Source: Endozoicomonas sp. 8E
GTDB taxonomy: Bacteria; Pseudomonadota; Gammaproteobacteria; Pseudomonadales; Endozoicomonadaceae
Direction: 5' to 3'
DNA length: 64,000 bases
NCBI RefSeq assembly: GCF_032883915.1
Contig: NZ_CP120717.1
Coordinates: forward strand, 1,729,001-1,793,000
Made by a program: the position numbers and the translations under genes. This document shows positions 18,353 through 27,986 of this stretch, one piece after another (position 1 is the first letter of the stretch; each line of letters starts with the position of its first letter). The notes under the pieces are model-generated. The model had not been told where the DNA came from, made no database searches, and saw nothing but the letters and a program-made list of their open reading frames with translations.

Positions 18353-20986
18353 ATGACAGACAGCAAGGCGAATTTGCGTCGCAACGTGAACCTGCTGGGA
18401 ACACTGTTGGGTCAGACTATAAAAGAACATCATGGCGAGGCTTTTTTTAATCGTATTGAAAGCATTCGTCAGCTTGCCAAGGCTGCAAGAGCAGGCAGTG
18501 AGGATGATCGGGAAGTTTTACTGGATCAACTGAAAAACCTTTCCGATGACGATCTGGTGCCCGTTACACGGGCGTTCAGTCATTTTCTTAATCTGGCTAA
18601 CCTGGCCGAACAGTATGACAGTATTGCTGTCAGCCATGGCGAAACGTTCTGTGTCCCGGATCACTTTGATGAATTGATGGCGAGGCTGAGAAATCAGGGG
18701 TTCAGCCAGGAGCAAATCGCAGACAGTGTTGCCAGTCTTGATATGGAGCTGGTACTGACCGCTCACCCCACCGAAGTTTCCCGCAGAACCCTGATCCAGA
18801 AACATGAATCAATTTTTGAGTGTCTCAACAGGCTGGAAAGCAGCCGCCTGAGCTTCAGGGAGCGAGCCCGTCTTGAAGACAGGCTCCGTCAATTGATAGC
18901 TCAGGCCTGGCACACTTATGAGTTCAGGATGAAGCGGCCATCGCCTGTTGATGAAGCCAAGGGTGGATTTGCCACCATCGAGCATTCTCTGTGGAATGCG
19001 GTGCCTGATTTTGTTCGTGCTATGGATGAACGGCTCAGGGAACATACAGACATTGGTCTGCCACTGGATGCCGTTCCGGTGCGCTTTTCTTCCTGGATGG
19101 GAGGCGACCGGGATGGAAATCCATTTGTCACCGCTGAGGTGACCCGGGAAGTGCTTTTATTGAGCCGCTGGATGGCTGCGGATTTGTACCTCAGGGATCT
19201 GAAACCCCTGATTGGAGAGCTCTCCATGACGGAATGCAGTGAAGAGATGAAGCAGAAACTGGGCGATTGTCGAGAGCCCTATCGGGTAGTTCTCAGGCAG
19301 CTCAGAGAGCGTCTCAGAGAGGCCAGAACCTGGTGCGAATATTCACTGGTCGACAAACCCCGTTCTTCAGAAGTGCTTCTTGAGCATAAAGATCTTATTG
19401 AGCCTCTGGAGCTTTGCTACCACTCTCTGCATGAAGTGGGTCTGAGCGTTATCGCCGATGGTCCGCTATTGGACATGATCCGTCGTGCTCACAGCTTTGG
19501 TCTCACCCTCATACGTCTGGACATTCGTCAGGAAGCGAGCCGACATACCCAGGCGATCAGTGAGTTAACCAGGGCCCTGGGGATTGGTGATTACCAGAGC
19601 TGGGATGAACAGGAGAAGCAGACCTTTTTACTGAAAGAGCTGCAGAATCCCAGGCCCATGATTCCGGTAGGATGGCAGCCTTCCGAGGATGTTGCTGAAG
19701 TTCTCGCCACCTGTCGTGCTATTGCCAGAGAAGGTCAGCAGGCATTGGGTGCTTATGTCATTTCCATGGCTTACAAACCCTCTGATGTGTTGTCTGTAGC
19801 GCTTTTGCTGAAAGAGTGTGGCGTTGACTACGCAATGCCCATTGCTCCTCTGTTTGAAACACTGGACGCGCTGGATGGTGCCAGTGAGTGTATTAGCTCT
19901 CTGCTGTCATTGCCTTGGTATCGTGGTTATTGTCATGGCGGTCAGATGGTGATGATCGGTTATTCCGACTCCGCCAAGGATGCTGGCTGGATGGCAGCAG
20001 CTTGGGCCCAGTATCGGGCCATGGAAGAGGTGACGGAGGTCTGTCGTGAAAATAATGTCGAGCTGACGCTGTTCCATGGTCGTGGTGGTACCATCGGTCG
20101 TGGTGGTGGTCCAGCCCATGCGGCGATTCTCTCCCAGCCGCCGGGCTCGGTGAACAATAATCTGCGAGTCACTGAACAGGGAGAAATGATTCGTTTCAAG
20201 TTTGGTTTCCCTGATGTGGCCATTAACAGTCTGATGCTCTATGCCAGCGCCACGCTGGAAGCGACCCTGCTGCCGCCCCCTGTGCCAGAACAAAGCTGGC
20301 GGGATATGATGGATCAGCTGGCCAGGGATTCCCTGCAAATATACCGGGGTATGGTCCGGGATGAGCCTGATTTTGTTCCCTACTTCCGTGCGGTGACGCC
20401 AGAACAGGAACTGGCCAAGCTACCCCTGGGTTCAAGACCTGCAAAACGCAAGCCCAATGGGGGCGTGGAAAGTCTGCGGGCGATTCCATGGATATTCGCC
20501 TGGACTCAGATTCGTCTCATGCTGCCCACCTGGCTTGGGTGCGGTGCCGCCTTAAGAAATGCCCTGGAAAACGGTCAGAAAGAAACTCTGGAAGAGATGA
20601 TCAGTCAATGGCCCTTCTTTAAGGCGCGGCTGGAAATGCTGGAGATGGTCTTTATGAAGACCGATTCCAATCTGGCTGAATACTACGAAGAGCGGTTGGT
20701 ACCGACCGAGCTACAGCATCTGGGAGAAAGCCTGCGAGAGCAGCTGAAAACTGCAGTTCAGGCACTGCTGGAGCTTAAAGGCGGGGAAGAGTTGATGTCT
20801 AACCATCCCCAGAACAAGCAGGCTATTGCTTTGCGTAATCCTTATACCGATCCTCTGAATGTGCTTCAGGCAGAGTTACTCTACCGCGTTCGACATTCAG
20901 AAGAAGGGAAGGTTTGTGAAAATCTGGAACAGGCTTTGATGATTACCGTTGTTGGTATTGCTGCAGGTATGCGTAATACCGGTTAA
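18353..20986 (+). CDS. ppc: Phosphoenolpyruvate carboxylase
   Basis: 877 residues (E. coli 883). It fixes bicarbonate onto phosphoenolpyruvate to give oxaloacetate and refill the TCA cycle. The catalytic His138 lies in LTAHPTEVSRRT, exactly the E. coli position. The glycine-rich HGRGGTIGRGGGP loop starts at His575, and GYSDSAKDAGWMAA precedes it. The C-terminal QNKQAIALRNPYTDPLNVLQ and the end GIAAGMRNTG are the usual allosteric and carboxylate-contact regions. The ATG has GGGAAG upstream. It is transcribed alone. Confidence 0.97.
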   Translation: MTDSKANLRRNVNLLGTLLGQTIKEHHGEAFFNRIESIRQLAKAARAGSEDDREVLLDQLKNLSDDDLVPVTRAFSHFLNLANLAEQYDSIAVSHGETFCVPDHFDELMARLRNQGFSQEQIADSVASLDMELVLTAHPTEVSRRTLIQKHESIFECLNRLESSRLSFRERARLEDRLRQLIAQAWHTYEFRMKRPSPVDEAKGGFATIEHSLWNAVPDFVRAMDERLREHTDIGLPLDAVPVRFSSWMGGDRDGNPFVTAEVTREVLLLSRWMAADLYLRDLKPLIGELSMTECSEEMKQKLGDCREPYRVVLRQLRERLREARTWCEYSLVDKPRSSEVLLEHKDLIEPLELCYHSLHEVGLSVIADGPLLDMIRRAHSFGLTLIRLDIRQEASRHTQAISELTRALGIGDYQSWDEQEKQTFLLKELQNPRPMIPVGWQPSEDVAEVLATCRAIAREGQQALGAYVISMAYKPSDVLSVALLLKECGVDYAMPIAPLFETLDALDGASECISSLLSLPWYRGYCHGGQMVMIGYSDSAKDAGWMAAAWAQYRAMEEVTEVCRENNVELTLFHGRGGTIGRGGGPAHAAILSQPPGSVNNNLRVTEQGEMIRFKFGFPDVAINSLMLYASATLEATLLPPPVPEQSWRDMMDQLARDSLQIYRGMVRDEPDFVPYFRAVTPEQELAKLPLGSRPAKRKPNGGVESLRAIPWIFAWTQIRLMLPTWLGCGAALRNALENGQKETLEEMISQWPFFKARLEMLEMVFMKTDSNLAEYYEERLVPTELQHLGESLREQLKTAVQALLELKGGEELMSNHPQNKQAIALRNPYTDPLNVLQAELLYRVRHSEEGKVCENLEQALMITVVGIAAGMRNTG

Positions 20987-21202
20987 TTGGCTTATTGTCA
21001 GAGTTAATGAGTTCCTTTGGTTGTCTCCTGTAACTCGTTCCCATGTTCCAGCGAAGGGAGGAGTTGCGGGAAAGTCTCCACCCGGTCGGTCTTCAATGTG
21101 GCTGGCGTATAATGATATCCGGGGTGAAATTTTAAGGTTTTATTACCATGGTGCATGATATAGGATCACGGAGCACGTCAAGATAAGGTGATCGGAACAA
21201 GC

Positions 21203-22327
21203 ATGGCTGTCGCTGCAATTATCACAGGAACGGGGCTATACACCCCGACCAGCTCTATCAGCAATGATGAACTGGTCACGAGCTATAATACCTGGGCTCA
21301 GAAAGAGAATGACAAACACCAGCAGGCAATCGCTGCCGGTGAAAAAGACCCCCTGCCATTGAGTAACAGTGCCTTTATAGAAAAAGCTTCGGGCATTAAA
21401 AGTCGTTATGTCATGGATCGTGAAGGTATTCTTGATCCTGATCGTATGGTACCTCAACTACCCGAGCGTGATGACGAAGAAATCTCCGTTCAGTGTGAAA
21501 TGGCACTGCATGCTGCCAGAGATGCGCTTTCCCAGGCACGAGTGAGGCCAGAAGAGGTAGATCTGGTCATTGTGGCCTGCTCCAACCTGCAAAGGGCTTA
21601 TCCTGCCATTGCCGTTGAAGTGCAATATTACCTGGGAGCATCTGGCTACGCCTACGATATGAATGTGGCCTGTTCTTCTGCAACTTTTGGTATCAAAGCG
21701 GCAACAGATGCCATTCTGTCCGGGAATGCGCAAAGGGTTCTGGTGATCAGTCCCGAGATCACTTCTGGTCATTTGAATTTCCGTGATCGAGACAGTCACT
21801 TTATTTTCGGAGATGCTTCTACGGCCGTTGTTGTTGAAGCGGAAAGTGTTGCCAGAAATGAGAAGGGCTTTGAAATTCTGGGTACCAGAGCCTGGACTCA
21901 GTTTTCCAACAATATCCGTAATAATTTCGGATTCCTGAATCGTGCTGATGAGTCCGGTATCGGACAACCCGATAAGCTGTTTGTGCAGAACGGTCGCAAG
22001 GTTTTCAAGGAGGTCTGTCCTAAAGTGGCAGAGATCATTTCAAGTCACCTGGATGAGTTGAGACTGACGTCAGAGGAACTCTCGCGCCTTTGGCTACACC
22101 AGGCGAACCTGAGCATGAATCAGCTGATTTCACGGAGAGTACTAGGCCGTGAAGCGACTCGGAAAGAAGCGCCGGTTATTTTGGATGAGTACGCCAACAC
22201 CAGTTCTGCAGGATCAATCATTGCCTTCCATAAGTATTCGGCAGATCTGGAAGCTGGTAGTTGTGGTGTTATCTGTTCTTTCGGAGCGGGTTACTCCATT
22301 GGCAGTATTGTCGTCAGAAAACGCTGA
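21203..22327 (+). CDS. Beta-ketoacyl-ACP synthase III-like enzyme (FabH family)
   Basis: 374 residues, longer than FabH (about 317). The catalytic triad is present: Cys157 in NVACSSATF, His299 in LHQANLS and Asn332 in YANTSSAG. It starts TGTGLYTPTSSISN and has a 40-residue insertion after it, as in the Pseudomonas PA3286 type, which condenses medium-chain acyl-CoA with malonyl-ACP and feeds beta-oxidation products into fatty acid synthesis. That activity is inferred from likeness. I chose ATG 21203 (GGAA upstream) over a GTG five codons earlier. It lies between ppc and ubiE, transcribed the same way, with about 200 bases on each side. Confidence 0.88.
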   Translation: MAVAAIITGTGLYTPTSSISNDELVTSYNTWAQKENDKHQQAIAAGEKDPLPLSNSAFIEKASGIKSRYVMDREGILDPDRMVPQLPERDDEEISVQCEMALHAARDALSQARVRPEEVDLVIVACSNLQRAYPAIAVEVQYYLGASGYAYDMNVACSSATFGIKAATDAILSGNAQRVLVISPEITSGHLNFRDRDSHFIFGDASTAVVVEAESVARNEKGFEILGTRAWTQFSNNIRNNFGFLNRADESGIGQPDKLFVQNGRKVFKEVCPKVAEIISSHLDELRLTSEELSRLWLHQANLSMNQLISRRVLGREATRKEAPVILDEYANTSSAGSIIAFHKYSADLEAGSCGVICSFGAGYSIGSIVVRKR

Positions 22328-22508
22328 GAGTCTTTCGGTGAATAGGCGGTTGGTCGACTTCACTGTGAAATAGTGCGATGTGCGGGCAAATTTACCTATT
22401 TGTCATTACCCATTACAATAGCCCGCAATTTTTCCCGAATGCTTGCAAGTAACCGGAAATCGAAAGACAGGGTTCGGATTGTTTTCTGGTGCTGGGGCGG
22501 AGATCAGG

Positions 22509-23270
22509 ATGACTGAGAAGGTAAGAGATCAGGACAAGACGCACTTTGGTTACAAAGATGTCAATCCTGATGATAAAGAGAAACTGGTGGCGGGTGTTTT
22601 TCACTCAGTGGCTGATAGCTATGACGTGATGAATGACCTCATGTCGATGGGCGTACACCGGCTCTGGAAGCGTTTTACCATAGAGCTTTCTGCGGTTCGC
22701 AAAGGTCATCAGGTTCTGGATATTGCCGGTGGCACCGGCGACCTCACAAAACAGTTTTCCCGCCTGGTAGGCGATACGGGTCGGGTCGTGCTGGCTGACA
22801 TCAATGAGTCAATGCTCAGGGTTGGGCGTGATCGTCTGATTGATCAGGGCATTGTCGGGAATGTTGAGTACGTTCAGGCCAACGCCGAGTGCCTGCCATT
22901 CCCGGAAAACACGTTCGACTGCATAACCATTGCCTTTGGCCTGAGAAATGTGACCGATAAGGCCGAAGCACTGCGCTCTATGTGCCGGGTTCTGAAGCCT
23001 GGTGGCCGTCTGCTGGTTCTGGAGTTCTCAAAGACTAACAATCCTTTGTTGACCAAAGTCTATGACGCTTATTCCTTCTCCCTGTTGCCGGCGATGGGTA
23101 AGCTGGTGGCGGGTGACTCAGAGAGTTATCGCTACCTGGCCGAAAGTATTCGCAAGCATCCGGATCAGGAAACCCTGAAAGCCATGATGAAAGAAGCCGG
23201 TTTTGTGAATACCACCTACCATAACATGACCGGCGGCATTGTTGCCCTGCATAAAGGCATCAAACCCTGA
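22509..23270 (+). CDS. ubiE: Ubiquinone/menaquinone C-methyltransferase
   Basis: 253 residues (E. coli 251). It uses SAM to methylate the ring of demethylmenaquinol and 2-polyprenyl-6-methoxy-1,4-benzoquinol. Visible marks are HFGYKDV at the start, the SAM-binding [11 protein letters not shown] (about residue 73), [20 protein letters not shown] and the [16 protein letters not shown] block. The ATG at 22509 has GGAG 9 bases upstream; the frame extends further up but without a ribosome-binding site. It begins the ubiE-ubiJ-ubiB run. Confidence 0.97.
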   Translation: MTEKVRDQDKTHFGYKDVNPDDKEKLVAGVFHSVADSYDVMNDLMSMGVHRLWKRFTIELSAVRKGHQVLDIAGGTGDLTKQFSRLVGDTGRVVLADINESMLRVGRDRLIDQGIVGNVEYVQANAECLPFPENTFDCITIAFGLRNVTDKAEALRSMCRVLKPGGRLLVLEFSKTNNPLLTKVYDAYSFSLLPAMGKLVAGDSESYRYLAESIRKHPDQETLKAMMKEAGFVNTTYHNMTGGIVALHKGIKP

Positions 23271-23275
23271 TTATC

Positions 23276-23863
23276 ATGAAGACGGCATTTCTGGCGTTTC
23301 TGGAGAACCGGATCAATCAGCTGTTGAAGCTCGATCCCGTCACAGCCGGGGCTTTAAAATCTCTGGACGGCTGCGTTATTCATTTCATTGGTCTTCAGCC
23401 TGATTTTAACTGCTATGTTTTTCTGGACGCCTCAGGAGTTCGCTGTGCTGGCTGGCATGAGGGCTCTGTTGATGTCACTCTGCAGGGGCCATTAAGCAGT
23501 TTTATAGCGCTTGCCGCTGATCGAGACTCTTCCTGGGATGCCATCAGAGGGTTAAATGTCTCGGGTGATCAGAAAGTTCTGGAAGCGCTGCAATCCACTC
23601 ATCGAGGAATGCAGCTTGACTGGGAAAGCCTGATCTGTGAGCAATTGGGTCCAGTAGCAGGGCATTCACTGGCTGAAGGGCTGCGCTTCATAACCTCGAC
23701 GCTGACAGGCTTTGGAGAAACGCTCCCTGGCCAAGGGAGCGCTTATCTTCAGTACGAATTGGAGCTGGTGCCCTCAGAGCCTGAAATCAGTGCTTTCAGT
23801 CGTGAGGTTACCGCTCTGAGTGAAGCTGTAGAAAACTTGAGCAGACGTTTGAACAAAACTTGA
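23276..23863 (+). CDS. ubiJ: Ubiquinone biosynthesis accessory factor UbiJ
   Basis: 195 residues (E. coli 201). The N-terminal 100 residues form an SCP2-like lipid-binding domain (LLKLDP-x-x-LK-LDG-V-HFIGLQPD), and the C-terminus ends in a coiled coil (SREVTALSEAVENLSRRL) through which UbiJ pairs with UbiK in E. coli. It holds the hydrophobic intermediates for the soluble Ubi metabolon. Five bases separate it from ubiE, so the pair is co-transcribed. Confidence 0.92.
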   Translation: MKTAFLAFLENRINQLLKLDPVTAGALKSLDGCVIHFIGLQPDFNCYVFLDASGVRCAGWHEGSVDVTLQGPLSSFIALAADRDSSWDAIRGLNVSGDQKVLEALQSTHRGMQLDWESLICEQLGPVAGHSLAEGLRFITSTLTGFGETLPGQGSAYLQYELELVPSEPEISAFSREVTALSEAVENLSRRLNKT

Positions 23864-23961
23864 TGGGAAAGCTGACAAGTCAGCCTTGAGCGCAGAACAG
23901 CCCCTTTGTGAGTTGAGCAAACAAGCGAGTTGAGCAAACAAGAGTATCGCGGGAGAAAAGG

Positions 23962-25563
23962 GTGCTGCAGTTAACCCGTTTAATAAAAATTGTTGGGGCT
24001 ATTGCCCGCTACAGGCTGGACGATCTGATCGAGATCGACCGCCTGCCTTTTCCCGCCAGAGTGTTGATGCGACTCCTTCCCTGGCGATACTTTATCAAGA
24101 ACAGCGCCCCCAGAGCCGTCCGACTGAGAAAAGGGCTGGAATCCCTCGGGCCTATCTTTATCAAGTTCGGCCAGATTCTGTCTACCCGTCGCGACCTGTT
24201 GCCCGAAGATATCAGTGATGAATTGGCCCGACTGCAGGATCAGGTGGCGCCTTTTCCTGCGACAGAGGCCGTTGCCATCATTGAACGAAGTTTGCAGGCC
24301 CCGGTTTCAGAACGGTTTGACCGCTTTGATCTCGAACCTATGGCTTCTGCCTCCATAGCCCAGGTGCACACTGCTCGACTGCACAGTGGAGAAGAAGTGG
24401 TGGTCAAAGTGATACGGCCCGGTATAGAGAAGGTGATCCGCAAGGATATTCGGCTAATGTACGGCTTTAGTCGTTTGTTGATTATGCTTGCAAGAGAAGC
24501 CAGAAGGCTCAGGCCAATAGAAGTGGTCAGGGATTACGAGAAAACCATTCTTGACGAGCTGGACCTGCTGCGGGAAGCTGCCAACGCCTCTATTTTACGC
24601 AGGAACTTTATCGACTCACAGTTGCTGTTTGTTCCCCGGGTCTATTGGGATTACTGCAAGTCTTCAGTAATGGTGATGGAGCGAATTTATGGTGTGCCTG
24701 TTGCTGAAACAGAAACCCTGAAGGCAAGGGGTACCGATATGAAAAAGCTGGCGGAAAGAGGTGTTGAGATCTTCTTCACCCAGGTTTTTCGCGACCGGTT
24801 TTTCCATGCCGACATGCATCCGGGGAATATTTTTGTCGATATCTCTAACCCTTCTGAGCCCAAATATATAGGCATTGACTGTGGTATCGTCGGTACTCTG
24901 GAACCAGAAGATCAGTATTATCTGGCCTGTAATCTGCTGGCCTTTTTCAAACGGGATTATCGCAAGGTCGCCCAACTGCATGTGGATTCAGGCTGGGTTC
25001 CTTCCCATACCGTAGTAGGTGAGCTTGAAGCCGCTATTCGTACGGTCTGTGAGCCTATATTTGAACGGCCATTGAAAGATATATCGTTCGGGCATCTGTT
25101 GGTCAGACTGTTTCAGGTTGCACGAAGGTTTGAAATGGAAGTTCAGCCTCAGCTGGTTCTTTTGGAAAAAACGTTACTGAATGTCGAGGGGCTGGGCCGA
25201 CAGCTATACCCTGACCTGGATTTGTGGAATACAGCACAGCCTTATCTTGAGAAATGGATGAAGGATCAGGTCAGCCCCTGCGGAATCGGCCGCTCAGTGC
25301 ATGATAATATTCCCGACTGGCTGCTGAGTGCGCCTAATATGGCCAGAAATGCTCTGCACAGCGTTAAACAGTTTTCAGAGCATCAGCAAAAGCTGATGGC
25401 CATGGATAATCGGGCAAACCGGCAAACCGGCAAAAGCAAGTGGTTGGGTGGGGTATTGGTTGCACTAGCCGCTGCTGTTCTGGTGTTCCCTGAATGGTCT
25501 GCACAGCTTCCCTGGCAGGGAGTGTTGATGGGAGGAGCCGGGATCTGGCTCCTGATTCGATAA
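23962..25563 (+). CDS. ubiB: Ubiquinone biosynthesis atypical kinase/ATPase UbiB
   Basis: 533 residues (E. coli 546). The ADCK/UbiB signature is seen in [22 protein letters not shown] (the KxGQ motif, about residue 70), the Ala-rich ASIAQVH loop, [12 protein letters not shown] with the lysine, [11 protein letters not shown], the catalytic [11 protein letters not shown] and the GIDCGIVG metal-binding Asp. Two hydrophobic helices close the C-terminus ([28 protein letters not shown]), anchoring it in the inner membrane. UbiB is needed for ubiquinone synthesis by an ATPase rather than a protein kinase. The start is GTG with GGGAG before it. Confidence 0.96.
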   Translation: MLQLTRLIKIVGAIARYRLDDLIEIDRLPFPARVLMRLLPWRYFIKNSAPRAVRLRKGLESLGPIFIKFGQILSTRRDLLPEDISDELARLQDQVAPFPATEAVAIIERSLQAPVSERFDRFDLEPMASASIAQVHTARLHSGEEVVVKVIRPGIEKVIRKDIRLMYGFSRLLIMLAREARRLRPIEVVRDYEKTILDELDLLREAANASILRRNFIDSQLLFVPRVYWDYCKSSVMVMERIYGVPVAETETLKARGTDMKKLAERGVEIFFTQVFRDRFFHADMHPGNIFVDISNPSEPKYIGIDCGIVGTLEPEDQYYLACNLLAFFKRDYRKVAQLHVDSGWVPSHTVVGELEAAIRTVCEPIFERPLKDISFGHLLVRLFQVARRFEMEVQPQLVLLEKTLLNVEGLGRQLYPDLDLWNTAQPYLEKWMKDQVSPCGIGRSVHDNIPDWLLSAPNMARNALHSVKQFSEHQQKLMAMDNRANRQTGKSKWLGGVLVALAAAVLVFPEWSAQLPWQGVLMGGAGIWLLIR

Positions 25564-25580
25564 GAATGGAGATAATTAGC

Positions 25581-25994
25581 ATGAGTTGGTTGGATGACGT
25601 TCGCTGGAACAGTGATGGTTTGGTGGCCGCTACAGCCCAGGATCATCAAACCGGCAGGGTGCTGATGCAGGCCTGGATGAACCGGGAAGCCTTGGCCCTG
25701 ACCGCTGAAGAACAGCAAGCAATATACTGGTCACGTTCCCGAGGCAAGCTCTGGCGTAAAGGTGAGTCATCCGGTCATGTGCAGAAACTGCATGAGTTGC
25801 GGCTGGACTGTGATGGCGACTCTGTTCTGCTGGTGGTAGAACAACTCGGTGGCATAGCGTGTCACACAGGGCGGGAATCCTGCTTCTATCGTAGGTTGAC
25901 CGAGGACGGTCAATGGTTAACTACGGATGAAGTCCTGAAAAGTCCTGATACCATCTACGGTGATGACAAAAGCGGAAGCAGCGATAATGGATAA
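25581..25994 (+). CDS. hisI: Phosphoribosyl-AMP cyclohydrolase
   Basis: 137 residues. It opens the adenine ring of phosphoribosyl-AMP, step three of histidine synthesis. Visible are [28 protein letters not shown] and the zinc/magnesium cysteines in RLDCDGD and [12 protein letters not shown]. It stands separate from the hisE domain, as in Pseudomonas, whereas E. coli fuses the two. The ATG at 25581 lies 11 bases after a GGAGA. Its end overlaps hisE by 8 bases. Confidence 0.96.
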   Translation: MSWLDDVRWNSDGLVAATAQDHQTGRVLMQAWMNREALALTAEEQQAIYWSRSRGKLWRKGESSGHVQKLHELRLDCDGDSVLLVVEQLGGIACHTGRESCFYRRLTEDGQWLTTDEVLKSPDTIYGDDKSGSSDNG

Positions 25995-26319
25995 CATCCT
26001 GGAGAAGTTGGAAGCTGTGCTGGAAGAACGCCGTCAGGCCAGTCCGGACAGCTCCTATGTGGCCAGTCTGCATGGCGCGGGTATGGACAAGATCCTGAAA
26101 AAAGTCGGTGAAGAGTCGGCAGAAACCCTGATTGCAGCCAAAGCAGCAGAATTTGGTGGCAGTCTAGATGATGTGGTTTACGAAACGGCGGACCTCTGGT
26201 TTCACTCTCTGATCATGCTGTCCCACCTTGGGCTGAGCCACAAAGAAGTTCTTAAAGAGCTGGAGCGACGCTTTGGTCTGTCTGGCATAGAAGAAAAGGC
26301 CTCTCGGCAACCCTCCTGA
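25987..26319 (+). CDS. hisE: Phosphoribosyl-ATP pyrophosphohydrolase
   Basis: 110 residues of the MazG-like all-helical family. It removes pyrophosphate from phosphoribosyl-ATP, step two of histidine synthesis. The metal-binding Glu cluster is in [15 protein letters not shown] and the E-x-x-D in [13 protein letters not shown]. The ATG sits inside the last codons of hisI (ATGGATAA overlap) with GGAAG upstream. It is followed by tatA after 136 bases, which hold a 12-base palindrome (26331-26342). Confidence 0.96.
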   Translation: MDNILEKLEAVLEERRQASPDSSYVASLHGAGMDKILKKVGEESAETLIAAKAAEFGGSLDDVVYETADLWFHSLIMLSHLGLSHKEVLKELERRFGLSGIEEKASRQPS

Positions 26320-26455
26320 GTGAGGAAAAACCGGATATCCGGTACAATCGTATTGATCATACAGCTGCACTTGCAAGAGGACAGTTGTTAATGTTTCCAG
26401 GGGATGTCGGCATAGTGGCTGGCATTTCCCGGCCAGTCTGAAAGGAAGGTGCATT

Positions 26456-26674
26456 ATGGGGTTTGGTGGAATCAGTATCTGGCAGTTGCTCATTATCCTG
26501 CTGATTGTGGTGATGTTGTTTGGCACTAAGAAATTGAAAGGCCTGGGAAGTGACTTGGGTGGTGCCGTGAAGGGATTCAAAAAAGCGATCTCTTCTGACG
26601 AAGAACAGAAGCCCGGGCAGCCTGAGAAAAGTCATCAGGAAAAAGAGCCTCAAGATACTCAACGTAAATCCTGA
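26456..26674 (+). CDS. tatA: Sec-independent translocase subunit TatA
   Basis: 72 residues. A short N-terminal hydrophobic helix ([18 protein letters not shown]) is followed by the [23 protein letters not shown] amphipathic helix and a polar tail, the standard TatA form. TatA oligomerises to open the pore for folded, twin-arginine-signal proteins. GGAAGGTG precedes the ATG. It leads the tatABC operon. Confidence 0.97.
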   Translation: MGFGGISIWQLLIILLIVVMLFGTKKLKGLGSDLGGAVKGFKKAISSDEEQKPGQPEKSHQEKEPQDTQRKS

Positions 26675-26768
26675 GTCAGGTTGTAGGGCAGTTTTTCTTC
26701 TTCCCTGTATCAGGGCAGGATAAAATGCTTATACGTTCAACACGTTTTGAGATACCTTTGGAGATAAA

Positions 26769-27143
26769 GTGTTCGATATCGGTTTCACAGAGCTTCTTCT
26801 TATTGCTGTGATCGCTCTGGTCGTTCTCGGGCCTGAGAGGCTGCCGGGTGCGATTCGAACCACGGCCTACTGGATCGGTAAAATCAAACGCAGTTTTCAG
26901 TCTGCCAGGGAAGAGCTGGAAAAAGAACTGGATGTCGATGGCATCAAAAGACAGATTCATAACGAACAGGTTATGAAAGAGTTGGAAAAGACCCGCTCTC
27001 AGGTGACCGAGTCGATCAAGGAGCCATTGGAGGCATTAAACAAGCCCATTGATCCTGACACAGATCGCGGTGAAAGAGACTCTGGTGGCAGTAAAAGCAG
27101 AGCTCAAAACGAAACTGAAGAGAAAAAAGACAAGAGCGCATGA
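26769..27143 (+). CDS. tatB: Sec-independent translocase subunit TatB
   Basis: 124 residues starting [25 protein letters not shown], with the Glu in the helix and the GPERLP hinge that separate TatB from TatA. A long charged amphipathic helix and a Lys/Glu-rich disordered tail follow. TatB with TatC forms the receptor for twin-arginine signals. The start is GTG with GGAGA 8 bases upstream. It overlaps tatC by 4 bases. Confidence 0.96.
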   Translation: MFDIGFTELLLIAVIALVVLGPERLPGAIRTTAYWIGKIKRSFQSAREELEKELDVDGIKRQIHNEQVMKELEKTRSQVTESIKEPLEALNKPIDPDTDRGERDSGGSKSRAQNETEEKKDKSA

Positions 27144-27877
27144 GCGAAGGTGGAGCCGACAAAGAGCAGCCTCTGGTTCAGCATCTTGTTGAGCTCAGGA
27201 GTCGTTTGCTTCGCAGTTTTGCAGCTGTGCTGCTAGTATTTTTCGGGCTCTTCTATTTTTCCAACGATATTTATCGATTTGTTTCCGAGCCCCTGACGGT
27301 GCATTTACCCGAGGGTAGCACCATGATTGCCACCGAGGTAGCTTCGCCCTTTCTGGCCCCCTTCAAGCTAACTCTGTTTGTGGCTTTTTTTCTGGCGGTT
27401 CCCTATATTTTGCATCAGTTATGGGGGTTTATTGCGCCGGGTCTCTACAAGAATGAGAAACGGTTGGCTATCCCCATACTGGTAGCCAGTGTTCTGCTTT
27501 TTTATCTGGGGATGGCCTTTGCCTATTATGTGGTCTTCCCGATTATCTTCTCTTTCTTTACTACCGTCGGACCCGAATCGGTAACGGTGATGACCGATAT
27601 CAATCGATACCTTGAATTTATACTGAAATTGTTTTTTGCCTTCGGCATGGCTTTTGAAATTCCTGTAGCGACATTAATGCTCGTGTGGAGTGGTATTTCA
27701 ACGGTAGAAAGTCTTTCGAAAAAACGCCCTTATGTCGTCTTAGGCTGCTTTGTTATAGGTATGTTGCTGACTCCCCCTGACGTTGTTTCCCAATCCCTTC
27801 TGGCTATTCCGATGTGGTTGTTGTTTGAAACCGGTCTGTTTTTCTCCAGACTTCTCATCCGCAGAACGTCAGATTAA
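27140..27877 (+). CDS. tatC: Sec-independent translocase subunit TatC
   Basis: 245 residues with six transmembrane helices. The N-terminal [13 protein letters not shown] motif that contacts the twin-arginine signal is present, as are [32 protein letters not shown] and the LTPPDVVSQ segment. It is the docking subunit of the Tat system. In Pseudomonas tatC is followed directly by rsmE; here a 2.5-kb unknown gene lies between. Confidence 0.97.
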   Translation: MSEGGADKEQPLVQHLVELRSRLLRSFAAVLLVFFGLFYFSNDIYRFVSEPLTVHLPEGSTMIATEVASPFLAPFKLTLFVAFFLAVPYILHQLWGFIAPGLYKNEKRLAIPILVASVLLFYLGMAFAYYVVFPIIFSFFTTVGPESVTVMTDINRYLEFILKLFFAFGMAFEIPVATLMLVWSGISTVESLSKKRPYVVLGCFVIGMLLTPPDVVSQSLLAIPMWLLFETGLFFSRLLIRRTSD

Positions 27878-27986
27878 AGTCGGGATTTCTCTCGCTGTCG
27901 GGCTATTGTGTGATTCCTGCCACTGAAATGACTCGCCCTGCTTTGGCTAAGTTGAAAAATAGGGACAACATCATATCAGGACGCAC

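Noticed and set aside
18212..18433. A 73-codon minus-strand frame across the ppc start
   Set aside because: It overlaps the start of ppc, has no ribosome-binding site and no recognisable sequence.
26331..26342. The perfect palindrome CCGGATATCCGG between hisE and tatA
   Set aside because: Twelve bases are too few for a stable terminator, there is no T run, and no known regulator site fits.
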